Shown here piece after piece: positions 24,081 to 36,985 of a stretch of 64,000 nucleotides of DNA (its first letter is position 1; each line of letters begins with the position of its first letter). Both the position numbers and the translations under genes were made by a program. The notes beneath the pieces were generated by a model. That model did not search any database and was not told where the DNA came from. It saw only the letters and a program-made list of their open reading frames with translations. Origin of the DNA: Pseudisothecium myosuroides (taxonomy: Eukaryota > Streptophyta > Bryopsida > Hypnales > Lembophyllaceae); the NCBI GenBank assembly GCA_951799445.1, contig OX637289.1:23932245-23996244 (forward strand), in the 5' to 3' direction.

Positions 24081-24758
24081 CCTTATCTCCACACTTAGTC
24101 AAACACCGCACTTGTATGTTCTTCACTCCATCTCTTTCTTCTTGACGCGTTGCTTCTATGCTTTGATAATACATTGGTGTTTTTTGAGTATGGGCTAGAG
24201 CTATCACTTTTCCTCCTTCTGGACAACTCCTTCATGCATTAGACAATCAGTTCTTCGCTCCCTTGTCGAACTTGTGAATTTGAACTTCCTTGCACTCTCT
24301 GTCCCTCAGCTGGCTCTCTCTCACTCAAGTACGCGGACTCAGCTGATACCGCACCCCAAAAACGGAGCCCCACCCAAAACCTAGGCAGTCAAGAGTCACT
24401 CTATACGTAAACCACACCGGGGAAATGTCCCGTATGTTCTCTGGCAAGGTTGTAAGCCAGAATTAGGGTTCCTTGCCTGATTACGCGTTTTTGTCCGTGT
24501 AATCGGGCATTACGTCTTTGTCATCCAAAAAATCATTTCTTCATCCATTCCCCTCGAGCAGTTTACGTCAGGTAAAGCTTCTTGTTGTCGGGCATTGCAC
24601 AATGAAAGAGCCTCCTTGTCGGGCTCTACCCTCCTCGTTGGCCTTTTTCATCGCGCAATGCCCTATACAAAACACCCCAGTTCCTTAGCTAAAACCTGAG
24701 GCTCTTTCCAAAACCCCATGTTTGTTATTCTAAATCCCAAAAATATAAAAAATTTGTA
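24081..24758. other. Intergenic sequence, somewhat GC-richer
   Basis: No gene recognised. Short degenerate repeats of 'tcgggcattac' occur at about 24500-24600. Confidence 0.4.
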
Positions 24759-24896
24759 TCTTTTTTGACAAATTTTTTTGGACATCCACTTGTTTTCATG
24801 TTAATAATGACGTCAAATGTAACATTTTGATGATACATTTGATGTCATTGTTAACATGAAAACAAGTGGATGTCCACAAAAATCCGTCAAAAAAGA
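24759..24896. repeat. 138-bp near-perfect hairpin (63-bp arms, 12-base loop)
   Basis: The arms 24759-24821 and 24834-24896 are reverse complements with five mismatches; the central 'catccacttgttttcatg' block is perfect. Transcribed from either strand it would form a long stem. It may be a small fold-back MITE or a small-RNA precursor. No target duplication was seen. Confidence 0.7.
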
Positions 24897-27711
24897 CATG
24901 GATTTATGACAATGCAGGGTTGTTGTCGGAACCCAAGCTTATTGCCCGAAACCTAGGTTGGATACTTGGAGCCTCATATCCATGGCAAGAAGCCTGGACT
25001 CGTATCCTAGAGCATAGACCCGTATCTAGGAGCCCATATGCGTGCTGAAACTTCCATGGCAAGGCTCATACTAGTACATATGACTGTAGGGTTCAACTAA
25101 CTACCTTACAGTTGGGTCCTTACTCTCAGCCCTTCTAATACTCTATTATGGTGGTTTTTTTATATACTGGTTTCAGATAAACTCTAATAATGAAATTAAG
25201 GAAAGGTAACTTGAAAACTATCACGTGGCTAGTGTTTAAGGACTCAAAGTTTCACCTTTTAATGTGAATTCCAAGGAAATACATAGACTAAATAAACACG
25301 AGGAGAAAATACTTTAAAGGATTTAAATTGTTTTGAAGACAATCGAAGCTTTGCTGTACAAAATAAAAGTCAAATAACAAAAAAACAAAAGATTACCACA
25401 AGCTAACACAAAGTAAGGGCATAAGTAAGATTTTCATAACAAAGGTACACTTGGTTAGTACTTAACACATGGATAATTTCCAAACTTTCAAGAAATTTGA
25501 CAAAAACACGTGTCAAGCAGGTCAAGGCTTTAGGGGGCTTTTCCAAAGGGAAATTCCCAACAAAGGAGCTAGTAGCTCACTACAAAAAGACTATAATCCC
25601 AAACATCCCAAATATCCCAAACACCAACAATCATATGTTTTCAAGTCAAAACTCTAGGGAGAATTTTCTATAACACGATTTCCCACAAAGAACTAGTGCA
25701 AGATCCTTGTATAAACTTAAAGCAAATTCTAAGGTTTCTAACTAATAGCCTCACCAGAAGTTGGTTAGAAATACCCTAGGATGAGTACGTGACTCCATAA
25801 TCAAACAAAAACATAAGAAAGATGAACAAATTTCCAAGAACACAAAGTGAACAAAAAAAAGAGGTCATATTGGCCAAGACTTAGAAGCGACAAAGTGTCA
25901 ACAAATTGATAATACTAGAAAAAGGGGGTGGTTTGTAAGAGGAAGAGAGGTCACTTTTGTACTCTTTCCAAGGCCTCCCTCTCCTTGTTTTAATCTATAT
26001 AACTTTCTAGAATTAACACTAATTATCGTTAATTACTTGAAAAAAGTACCTGCTAGACCTTATCTATTTTTTGAAGAAAAGCTCCAAATAACAAATGGAT
26101 TGCGTCATTGGCTTCAGAAGGCCAAAATTGAATCTGCAAATCCCTGCCTCCCACTCCTAAGTCATTTGGGCTCACAATTAAAAGCCAATGAATTGCAAAG
26201 CAAAGGAAATGTAAAAATCCCAAATGATAGCATTTGCATTTTCCAATGGATTTGACTTCTTTGGAATGTCTACAGGTTTTGTGGGAAGAAAAACAAGTCT
26301 TCATCGGACTTGTTTAGATGTCATAAGTTCTTGGTACGTTAGTGATCAATGTATTGAAGTTCCCCTTTCAAAATAGAGAGTCTCTAATAATAATTCCAAA
26401 ACAAGTTACACCATAACTATCAACACATTTGTTTTTTCAATAAAAATGATATGATCACATTTTTTCAATGTCAACAATATTTTAAGTGCCCTCCACAAAA
26501 AAGTTCCCACATCTTCAATTGAACCCACAAATTCTTCCAAAAATAGCTTTAGTAGACTTCAAATCTCTATAAAAAAATATCTCCAACATGAAGTTTTTCA
26601 TGCCACAAGCAATCTCTCCCATATGTACATGATCTATGTAGCTTCCACCAGTCTTTTATTCCACTTGCGTAGAAATGGAAGACATTGATTGTTCTTTTCA
26701 ACCATGGCTTGTCATCCATCGATTCAATGGAACCTTAAACCCCAAACTTGAAGTCAATTCAATAAGGTATGTACAGTACATCTAAACGCCAATCCAAATA
26801 AGTACACTTGATAACATGGTTCCATGTTGTTAAACTACCATAATTTCTTTTCAACTCTAACACAAGTTAAAATGATTTCTTAATTAGATCCTATACATAA
26901 ACTATGAATTTTCAAAGTACTTATTATAAATGTATCTAGCCTCGCATATTAGATTGTGTATGGTAGGACATCCTAATATTTTACACTTGCAACTTTGAGC
27001 TAGCACCAAAGTTTGATTTTGAATTTTGATTTGAATTTTTTTTCCCCATGTTCTATATATTTTCAAAGCCACTTCAATGGATAATTTTTGTTGAAAAAAT
27101 GGATGATTTTTATTAGTGGATGTTATGAGCAATTGATAGCTGAGAGGCATAATATTCTTTGAAGTTTTGGAGGTGTCCTTATATATTAGTGTACATTTCA
27201 TTCAAGTATCAAGAAAGAAAGAAATCATACCATGAGCTTCATAATGGCTATTCATTGAAATTTCTAAGGTGTACTAATATTGCGAACTTCTTTCTATGCA
27301 CACATTTACAGGACAGGATGCCCTACCATACATGTAATGCAAAATTTGTGAGGATCACTATGGTTACAGTTTGCAATAAGGCGCAGTGACCTTAGTGAGC
27401 CTGTTGTTGCACAAGAACCATCCATACCCACGGAATTCAAGCCCAATTTCTCCAAATATCGAAAACTTCCAGTTGCTCACTTCAAATCAAGAAGTAACAG
27501 GAAAAACGGACGACAATTAGGATCTCGAAGTAAACACAACTGTGAAACCTTCTCAACACGCGCACAATTTTCAGTGCACTGAACAAACGCTGATGCATTC
27601 GACATTCAAAAGCAATTCAAGACAATTCGGCTGAATGTACATGTCACAGGACTCAATACTGCACTACAGCATCCCTCTATAGAAAGAGCTTCCTAACGCT
27701 GATTCACAAAA
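24897..27711. other. Intergenic sequence without recognised gene
   Basis: There are many short frames but none with splice-supported coding structure. From about 24930 to 25060, short repeats such as 'cccgtatc' and 'ggagcc' recur. The region 27400-27711 is probably the 3' flank of the next gene (minus strand). Confidence 0.4.
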
Positions 27712-29633
27712 TCAGATGGAATTCCCTTTCTTCAAAACCTTCTCTAGTTTTGCTGCCTTCTGCCAGTGGACGTCAGTGATGGGTCCCTTGGGGAAGACAG
27801 TAATCTCCACAACTAAATGTGGAGTGGGAAGCTCGTCAAATAAGGCTCTAACGTTTTTGCAGCAAACAGATTCCGCATGGGCATTTTCACGCCTTACTGC
27901 ACATCCCTGCTCACCACATACAAGATGAAGTTTATACAAAGTGAGATCTGTACAAATTAATCTTAAGGCCACTTTCGATAGAACAAGTTGAAGTAACAAG
28001 CCTTTGATACCATGAAATATTTTAAACTAGTCCAAGTAACAAGAATAAGCATGAAGTGGTAACGCTTGGATGGTTTCTATGTGACATGTTAAAAATATTA
28101 AAACAACACGGTTTCAAGTTACCTCTTCGAGTTGAATTGAACAATTGTTACCTCAAATTGCATTGTAAGGTGTCATAAAGGGAATGGATTATTTCAACTT
28201 GTTATCTCAACCCTATATGCACATCATGTTGGTACAAATTTTGAGTTTGTTATATTAAGCATGCTGCTTTGACCTGTGCAATCCAAAGTGGCCTTTCAAC
28301 TGCAAGGAAAAAGGAGGATCGTCAGACAAACCTTGTGGGTGCCAAGTTCCACAAAGTCGTCATCATCTGAGAGCACCGAGCAAATGGAGTTGAGAATTTT
28401 GCGCCCCTCGGGTTTCGATGAGGCGCGATACTTGCGAGTGAGTGTTCCTTTTGTGCTCGTCTTCCAGTTCCGCCTCAGCTTTATGATATTCTTGTCCTTC
28501 TCAGCCTCTAAGATCAACCAAGGACGTTTAAATCTTCAATTAAACATAGATTCTACAACCAGGATTTGCACATGAAATTCATTGAATGTGACCAACACGT
28601 AAATTCTATACAGTCTCATCAAAATCACTAGTAAAGAGCATGCAAGCAAGATAAAAGCACAATATACCTTGATCTTTCCCAAACAAACTCTCAAGCCACT
28701 TAGGTCTTGATGAGCCATCTACCACATCTGAAGAACCTGTAGTAGAAAATATTTAGAACAATTTCCACTTCAAGAAGTAACAACTCATTCCAGAACAGCA
28801 GCGGAACTGAAACAAGCTGTTAACGATCAAAGATTACAGACAACCACCGAGTTTTAACCCTGAAGTGCCTAAATAGTCAAAAGTGGCTTTCCATATGTAT
28901 AAGAGTTCAAATAAATCATCTAGGAAGCTGTAAGATAGGAAAGAAATAATACCAATATAAGAAAGAAATCATACGCTACAATTAGAATAGAAATACGTTA
29001 AGAAAGTTACTATGATCAACTATTAGCTTCCAAATTAGATTTTCTATTTATTAACTTGGGCACTTAGGCATTGACAGGTTTGTCTAGTTGGCATTCAAGC
29101 TTAAGCAATCTAGTTGCCATTCAGGCTTAAACAAAAAGATTAAATTGAAATATTACGAAGGTTCTGGAGGGTACCTCTGAGAATGGAACTTGGGACAGCA
29201 ACACCAGTCTGCACAAGAGCATAGAAAACGAAGACCCTCACAACTTCAAGCGCTGGACCTGCCAGCACGGAGGCTCGCATCAACGGCCTCACTGACGATC
29301 CCAACCCTACAACTGCGGTCGGAGCTTTGAGTGCAGTCAAGGCTCCAAAAGTAACACATCTTGAAAATCCAAGGTCTGTGACACAGATGATATCCCCCTT
29401 GGAAAGTCCCGTGCCAGCTGACCCCTGAACAGAAACAACAACAACCCTAAGAATTGCCACTTCAGCACAACAAAGGACTTGCTAACGGAATATTTATAAG
29501 CTAACCATTAACATTTTTTCAAGTATTATTAGGAGCCTATATTCAGCTTTACCGCGCGCAGGAATAGCTTTTCATTCCCATTCAAGCTCGATGTCACTGG
29601 AAAAAACTTCTGAAGGGAACTTGTAGCGGCCAT
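27712..29633 (-). CDS. Five-exon gene of unknown function, possibly plastid-targeted (256 aa)
   Basis: Model on the minus strand: exons 29633-29553, 29424-29175, 28736-28668, 28507-28332 and 27906-27712 (stop TGA). All introns are GT-AG and the phases agree, giving 771 bp. The start ATG at 29633 opens a Ser/Thr/Lys-rich, acid-poor N-terminus compatible with an organelle transit peptide. Exon 2 encodes hydrophobic stretches (for example FVFYALVQTGVAV) that could span or touch a membrane. Exons 3-4 are charged and rich in Lys/Arg. Exon 4 has an acidic SDDDDF stretch. Exon 5 has a Cys-containing segment (ESVCCKN) and a strongly hydrophobic PHLVVEITVFP. The last exon reads like a conserved plant protein, but I cannot name the family. 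It lies about 1.1 kb from a possible exon on the plus strand at 30728. Confidence 0.65.
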
Positions 29634-31028
29634 TCTTCGATTCAAAGCCTAAGTCACCTGTTACAAACAATGAATAGAAAGGCTTTAGAGGCAATATTCA
29701 CAAATGCACAAGCCAGGACTCTCGGATCGCTGCATTCGAACATTCGAACATTCAAAGGCAGGGGCGCGGGGTTTCCCTTCCCGTGGGTTGATAGGGCACC
29801 CATTAACAATGCAATTGCGATTCACACACGTAACTTGTAAGAAGTGAGATATTTCTAAGTTCTATGGCAGTCGCAGATTCTCCCCTGAGATGCCTTGCAT
29901 ATGGGATACTCATCATACTCCTAATTCAAGGTATTCTAGGCTCATGACCGGGACCCGACTATTTCAAATGTCGACAATTCATACATGATATTCAAATAAT
30001 ACACATTGCAGCGGAGATCCTCTCAAAAAACGAGACGAGAACCACACAAAATAATCCATTGCAATAAGAGAAACCGCTCAAAACATCTGAAAGCCACAGG
30101 AATGAGTTGCCACCTTCATTCCTTCTGCTTCCTCGACATACTAGGCTCACTACAAGAGAACAATTTGGACCACTATGACTAGTTCCCCTTTGTTCTAAAC
30201 AGAAATAGCAACTCTTTCCAATTCATGGCACACTTACGTACGAGAGAATCTTTTAGGTCACAAACTCCTAGAGCATTGCAATCAAGACCCCATTACTTCA
30301 GATGATATATAACCTAAAATGAGACAACAGAAACCACGAGCTCCTCCTTCAAAACTTCAATACTCTAACCTAAGTCGAGGTATATAAATTGAACTTCAAC
30401 TTGCCATATAATTGCCCAAAATTGAAACCAGTCGCACCTGAACTCAACTCGCGTTCAAAACTACAATCAAATACAGAGTCAACCCATTAAATATGAAACA
30501 AAATTTCAATGCAGCTTCATTTTAAAAAGGTCTCAATTTGGGTATCAACACAAAGCACCCCACCATGAAATTCTTTCTCCAGCATTCCCAAACACACACT
30601 TCACCCGCGACGCAAAAACGGGAGAAATGTCACAGCCCAAGTAAAATGCCATTCACTCACAAGTGGAAACCACGGGAGACTGTACTGTTTTTGATTGTAC
30701 GCGATCAGCATCCGCTCCTACATTGACATGGCTGCTGCTCTTCCTTCCGCCAAATCCACACGCAATGCAGTGAAAACAAGCTCAGAATTGGAGAATCTTG
30801 CCAACTTTGTTGATTCTAGGATTGACAGATCCGAGGAAAGCAAACCTAATTTCAATTCTGCGACCGCAATTCAGACGGAAAGGCATCCGACAAAGGAGAT
30901 TGTGTCAAAAGTGCAGGTGGACACTTCGCAGGCTGAGATAGGACGGCAATAGGTGGGGCTTATCGCCAAGAAGGTCGCCCTAACGCCGCACCTTGGGAAG
31001 GGAGTCGAGACCGCGGCGAGGGAGGACG
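29634..31028. other. Upstream region with a possible plus-strand coding exon
   Basis: The minus-strand gene's promoter must lie just right of 29633. At 30728-30951 (plus) an ORF begins ATGGCTGCTGC, encodes about 74 residues rich in Ser, Glu and Lys, and ends in TAG. It has higher GC than its surroundings. The GC-rich text continues to 31028, where a TTAA element end cuts in. It might be the first exon of a broken gene. I have no homology to support it. Confidence 0.3.
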
Positions 31029-31032
31029 TTAA

Positions 31033-31095
31033 CCCCTAAACGACACTGTGGACGTTTTGTGTCTGGATGACAAAAAATTCTTCTGTGTAGGATAG
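31033..31095 (-). mobile_element. Truncated end of the 222-bp TTAA element family
   Basis: It is preceded by TTAA (31029-31032) and starts CCCCTAAACG. Its sequence ('ggatgacaaaaaattcttct') is the reverse complement of the right half of the elements at 48334 and 53298. It stops at about 31095, where a CACTA-ended repeat begins, so only one end remains. Confidence 0.5.
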
Positions 31096-31099
31096 ACTA

Positions 31100-31293
31100 C
31101 ACTAAAAAGGGTATTTAGTGTTGGCAACACTATTTGCAAACCATGACACTAAATATCATTAAGCCTACTAAAGTAAGTAACATGTGTTTTAAGTAAAATT
31201 TTGCTGAAAATCTTCTTAAAGGTCATTACTTAAAATCTTATGTCCAGGACTATACTTAAAAACTCACTTAAAACACCCCTTTCTCTTGTAGTG
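31100..31293. mobile_element. CACTA-ended MITE (194 bp)
   Basis: The left end CACTAAAAAGGG and the right end (on the other strand) CACTACAAGAGAAAGGGG both begin CACTA and share an A-rich/GGG pattern. This is the hallmark of CACTA (EnSpm/CMC) transposons. The interior part 31150-31290 is repeated, inverted, at 6466-6575. No 3-bp target duplication can be seen. Confidence 0.5.
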
Positions 31294-31309
31294 AAGGTTG
31301 CCTCCTTGC

Positions 31310-31480
31310 TGTATGTGGTGTAGCAGTTTTGAGCATTCATGGAGGGACTGTCCTCATTTCACGGAGGCTTTGCAAAACAACATTGTGTTTTTAAAAAATG
31401 GACGGATTCGTTCAAGAGAGATGTCCGGATTTAACCTAGGGGGAGAGACTCTCGAAATTTTATTAAACTGGGTGAGATAA
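31310..31480 (+). pseudogene. Zinc-knuckle (gag) remnant of an LTR retrotransposon
   Basis: The frame contains CMWCSSFEHSWRDC, a perfect CX2CX4HX4C retroviral zinc knuckle, followed by a 'P-x-F-x-E-A-L' and a basic segment as in plant Ty3/gypsy gag proteins. It ends in a stop after about 60 codons. No flanking LTR was recognised, so this is an isolated gag fragment. It may be the upstream part of the ORF at 33579. Confidence 0.5.
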
Positions 31481-31489
31481 AAAAATAGG

Positions 31490-33578
31490 GTCAATTTAAT
31501 TCATTGGAAGAAAAATGTGTACCTTCGTTAGAGATGTTATAGCATTGGTAATATATGCTTAGGGTGGTTATAAAAGAAATAGGGTGGTATATGATTCTTC
31601 CCTTTCCCTGTAGAGTAGAAAAAAATAGGATCCTAAACATGGGATCCCCCCTAATTTTGTTTAGTAAGTTCAATTTAAGAGTGACAAGCTGGTCCTATTT
31701 GTTGGACAACTGTTGAATATTGTATCCAGATCTAGACTAAGTGCATAGAAGGAAATTGAATTTTTTCTTTCTTGGCGGGGAGGGAATTGACTGTCTCATT
31801 CCTCAACAACATTAGGATTACCTGGCGTATTGCACGCTGCTTGGAATTCTCTGCTATTTTCTGGTGGCGTGGGTTCTAGGTCTGTTGGTTTCTAGCGTAG
31901 GGTTTTGAGGGAAGCCGTGTTGCATGTCATTCTCACTCATGTTTCCGGACTCCTCGTCGCTCATACTTCCAAAAACACCGGACCGTATTTAGCAAGAGTT
32001 GGAGGCTCAGCCATCCATTACTGCAAGACCACTAGCGCACGGTACCATTTCAAGATCTCTTTGCAACAAATTTGCAAGGTTTGAGCATGGCTTTGGAGGA
32101 GGATGGTCGGGAGTGTGTTGAGTGGTCAAATACAAGCCCCTTGCGGCTCTCACAACTTCTATGGATTACAATTGATTAGCATGGTGGAGCTTCGTGATTT
32201 TTGTTTCCAACTTCTTATATTTGTGTTCTATTTTGAACTTTTGTTCCCAGTGTGAATTTTTACAGCAACTCTCACCAACGTATTGTACTCTTTTTTGGTT
32301 TAAAATCGTAGGCTACTAGTTCATCTATCCTAATTTTGATGATTTTTAGCATATTAGGTTTGAATACAAACAGCTATAGATGGTGGTGGATGTCATGCTC
32401 CTAAACCTTGCAGTTGTAAATATTTGTGGACAACCTTGCACTGCAACAATTGATACATGTATTTGTCAACATAGATTTTGTATTACATTTCTATATGTTG
32501 CGCCATCTCCTTTTCCAGTGTCATGTTCTTGCTTGGAATTCATGTTGCTTTTAGATTTGAAGTTGCAGCTCATTCCTTGAATTGCTTTAGGAATGTTTTT
32601 TTTCTACCAATTCTATTCTATCGGTATTGTGCTCACTGTTTTTGTTTTTAGTGGCTAGCTAACGGTATGCCGTATCCATTGCATGATGGCAATGTCAATG
32701 CCATGCATGCAATCAAAATTATTGAGCTAAAATGGTGCTTACATTTAGTTCCAGTGAGTCCCTTGGACTTTGATGCATTCAGTTTATGTATTTTGATTTT
32801 GTTGAGTCTCATGTGAGGGCATTCTTTTTTACAGAGGCTGCATGAGCTGAACTATATTGATTGTTGATGTCAAGTACAAGCTGAACTCTTGAATTTGAAA
32901 TGCAAGAAGTAATTGACATTTTTTGCATCGATCTCTGACCCTCACAAGAGTTGTTAGCCATTTCACAAGCTCAACTTTGTATACAAAACAAATATGAATT
33001 TCTCATCTGAATGTGTTAGAAGAACTCCATAATAATTTTCATGACTTCTGAGTGTTGCAAAAACTTGTCATTTCTCATAGTAGGAATAAGTGACTACTAA
33101 AATGAACAACGTTGAAATCTTCTTTACTTTCTGCATTTGTTTAGTACTTTGATTTGTGACGCCATCATCTTCTTTGTGACATTCCGTAATTTTACAATGT
33201 TGAAAAAAAATAGGGTGCAAAAAATTAGCATCCTCCACCATTTACAAAAAAAAAATAGGATGTAGAAAAATACATGCCGGTAGCTTTTTATGTAAAAATA
33301 GGGAGGCAAAAAATACTTGAAAACACATAAATACCCCCCAATTAAATACCCCATTATCGCATGTGATATGTAAACGTATAGGGGTATGACCCCCCGAGGA
33401 ATTACCGTTGGAGAGAAACTTTGGAAAAAGTGGTATGAAGACATTAGTGAAGGCATTATCAAAAGAACCGACAAGCGTGAAGGCAAAAGAAAGTACTTAC
33501 GAGATTGGACTAATTTGTGATTGTGTGGGTATGAGCATTGACCTACCAAGCCGATTCGATTCAAAGTGGATATGAGCA
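31490..33578. other. Intergenic or interrupting sequence between retrotransposon remnants
   Basis: No gene recognised. The segment near 33275-33350 ('gtagctttttatgtaaaaata', then short 'aaatacccc' runs) recurs near 36238-36345, so the two mark related repeat copies on either side of the ORF at 33579. Confidence 0.4.
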
Positions 33579-34448
33579 ATGGAACTTGTTGAAGGCAAAG
33601 GACTTGCTAAGGAGAAGTTGCATCTCGCAGGTGATTCTATTTGTCAGGCTACAGTTTGGAATGATCCAATTGATAGTTTGTCCGTTCATGCATGCATTGC
33701 CAGAAACCAGTATGAAGCAATAGTAGAAAAGAAGTGTAAAAGAGATGAAGTGAATGAAGGTTCATCAAAGAGAGTTACTAGAGCTGAGAATGGAAAGCAA
33801 CAAGCGCGTGAAGAGGCAATGAAGGATGTATTTTCAAAAGAAAAAGGAAAGGCCCTAGCGTACACATTACAGCCATATATTGAAACGGCTACGGATTTGA
33901 AGAAAGTATTAGAAGATCTCGTTTTAAATGGGAAGGTGAAATTTACTTTAGGAAAAGTTCTTGGGATTGCAAAATGTGAGTTTCATGAGGTTATTATTGA
34001 TATTATCAAGCGAAAGAGACAAATTATGAGTGATACCATGACTTCAAATATACAAGGTAAAAAAAGGGTGGCAGATGAAGGTGAAGAAGATGAAAATAAG
34101 CATGCATATGGAAGTGTTTATCATTTAAAGCTTATTGAAGAAGAAAAAGAGATTCAAGCTTCAAATTATTTCTCTCCAAACAATCCACAGGGAAGTGTAT
34201 ATGGAGCTTGTTCAAACGTCAAGGTAATGATTGAGGGTATAAATGATGAACAGAATTTCTTTGTGCAAGACTCTTTTATCATTCTTCAGCAACCATACAT
34301 CACATCTAACAAGTTGGAAGGCAAATGTATCAAGTTGTTTTGTCATTGTAGAAAAGATCAGTTGTTTGACAATTTTGAAGACAATATTGAAGTTACTAAA
34401 GCTGAAGTCGATATAGACCAATTTGAAGATGAAAGGATTGAAGGTTAA
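33579..34448 (+). pseudogene. Retrotransposon polyprotein fragment (289 codons)
   Basis: This is the longest uninterrupted plus-strand frame of the window (ATG 33579 to TAA 34448). The N-terminal third is Lys/Glu-rich. Residues 95-150 read like the segment found between the zinc knuckle and the protease in some plant gypsy polyproteins: helical, 'GKVLGIAKCEFHEVIIDIIK', then a basic stretch. A protease-like D-S/T-G motif is absent and no RT follows. I regard it as a decayed gag-pol piece, possibly from the same insertion as 31310-31480. A host gene cannot be excluded. Confidence 0.4.
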
Positions 34449-36440
34449 TTGAAGGCCCACATCATTTTTTTTGTTAAACAAGCGCATACCGGAGGATCTG
34501 AGGATGTGCAGGTATATAAAGGGTGGATGTTGTGATGTGGGTTGTCTATTAGTTTAAAATAGTCATCTATTTATTTTCATGTTAATTCTATAATGGGTAT
34601 TTAGTTACTCAAAGGTCAATAGGCTTTTATTTTTAGATTAACTTTTACATTAGCTTTTAAATTTTAACTATTTTTATTTAAAAGATTAGTATTTAACGGA
34701 TTTGGAAAATTAGATATGTTATTTGAGAAGTTAACATTTTATATAAATTTATATATTTGAATTATTGATTTTTGATATTTGATCCTTAATACTTGATATT
34801 TGATTCTTGTTTAAAAATATACAAACATTCACCACAGCTAGAAGCCCCATGCTTTTCTAGATAGACTGCAAACTTCGCGACACCGTTCCCTTTGACTGCC
34901 CTCCAATCCACTCATCCGGTGTTCAAACTCCAACCATCAAGTGGTTTTGTGGCCATTGGATTTTTGTGATTTGTGTTTGGAAATGGAGCCATTGAGTATC
35001 GGTTAGGGTGCTTTTCCTTTTTGCACTCTAACCAAGATTTATGAAGGCATTTTTTAGAATTCAAGAGTGTTTTTTGTGGATCTTACACTCTCCCATTTGC
35101 CTTCCCTTGTGTCTATTTGTTTTGTGCACCGGCTTCATGGTCTACCCCTATGGCTTAAACGGATAGTTATGGGTGTTCCCACCTTATCATTTGAACTTTC
35201 ATCACAATGCAGAGTCCATGTGAGATCTAGAACTATTCCTTCAAGGAAAACAAAGGAAATCATATCAAGTATAGAAATTTCATTGCTGGTCCGGGTGCTT
35301 CAAATTTTTCTGTAGACTATCACAGCCACCTGATTATAGAAACTGTATTTTTTTGTTGAACCAGTCAATAATTTGTTGCTTGATTTGTAAATTCATGTGA
35401 TGATGATTGAATGTAATGAATTTTTCTGAGATTTTGTTGTTATTTGTGAAAGGAATCTTGTGCAAAGTAGAACGGCATTCAAGGAATATTTGATTTGGAG
35501 TTGTCGTGTTTCGTTAAGCTATTGATTTGCAGCGCAGAGATTGACTATGATGAAGACCTAACTTTGTATGCATTTGATTGTCATTGGGTGCCCTCTTCAT
35601 TGCATTGATGTTATTTTTCGTTTGATCTTTTTCCATGCTTTGACGCTCTAAACTCTAGATTTGCTTAAACTGCTTGTACATTTACATGTGAAGGTTTAGA
35701 ATCATCTTCTTTATGCTAGTGTTTTATAAACACTCTTTTACTTTTTGATCCTAAATTCTAAACCATTGCAAATGCATATGTACAGATTAAATATATGCTC
35801 TCTTTGCTATAGTAAAGATCATGTTTTTATGTGAATTTGTAGTGTTTTTGAATGCCAATTTTTCATGTTGTTCATGTTGTACTGCGTAGGGTTGGTGCTT
35901 TTCATAGTTTGAATGTCATGACTGTTTGATGCTTCGATGAGGTTGCTTGTTTCTTTCTATTTTAGATTGTATAGAATACAGAGCATAGAATTTAGAAATA
36001 TTCAAACTAGGGTTGAATTGCACATTCTTATTTATTATCATCTGAAATTGTACCATAGTACTAAAACCGCATATATCAAAAAAATTAAGTGTAAATGTAA
36101 GACATTGGTTTTATGGTGTATATTGTATGTGTGTATGAAAAAATTGAAACACACAAGTTTTATATGTAAGATAGCCCAATTATAAAAATTACATGAAAAA
36201 AATTATAAAAAATCATAGTGTATTGGAAATATGCCCTTGGTAGCTTTTTATGTAAAAATAAGATCATCTTAAATACAATAATGAAAGTAAATAGCCCCAC
36301 AAATACCTCAAATACCCTCTTAACTCAAATACCCTCTTAACTCAGGTGTATACCTTAAATTACAAGGAGTGATTTCCTTGGGATGGTAAGTCAACATTCA
36401 AACTTTGGCCATTTACATTCACTACCGAATGTCCTTGTAG
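34449..36440. other. AT-rich intergenic sequence
   Basis: No coding exon supported. Near 36298-36345 'aaataccctcttaactc' is repeated in tandem. Confidence 0.45.
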
Positions 36441-36447
36441 CACTCTC

Positions 36448-36985
36448 CTTGAAGCACTATTGTTCTCAAAGTCCACATGCAAACACATCAATCGAGCTTC
36501 CTCACCTAAAAGAATTATGAAAACCTGACATCATCACTGCTATGCAATATTGTGCTGAATTTATCACTTCAAGCGGAAACATATTATACAGTATGTGCTA
36601 TATCCAAGAAATGAATCAACAATGCTACACTTTCTACATTCTAGTTTTCCTACAGTGCACAGTGCTAGCTTCTACCACTGCCCAATTCAGAGTACTACGT
36701 GAGAAAGGAGCATAATTTATAACTTTTGCATATGGTATTCAAATCATGCATTCTTTGGTTCATCGGAATCCTCTTCGCTTCCGTAACAAGAACACTTGAA
36801 AATCAGACCACTCTAATGATAGAAACACATGCTCAACGACCTTAAAGCACTAATGTTCTCAAAGTCCACATGCAAACACATCAATCCAGTTTCCTCATGG
36901 TTCTCTGGTTCATGCGAATCCTCTTCGCTTCCGTAACAAGAACACTTGAAAATCAGACCATTCTGATGATATATAGATACCAAGC
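36448..36985. repeat. Imperfect duplication downstream of the dehalogenase gene
   Basis: The block at 36761-36845 ('gaatcctcttcgcttccgta...') recurs at 36905-36985, and 'gttctcaaagtccacatgca' occurs at about 36455 and 36853. The unit spacing of about 144 bp for the first pair points to a local tandem duplication. It lies within or just past the 3' UTR of the dehalogenase-like gene. Confidence 0.6.
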
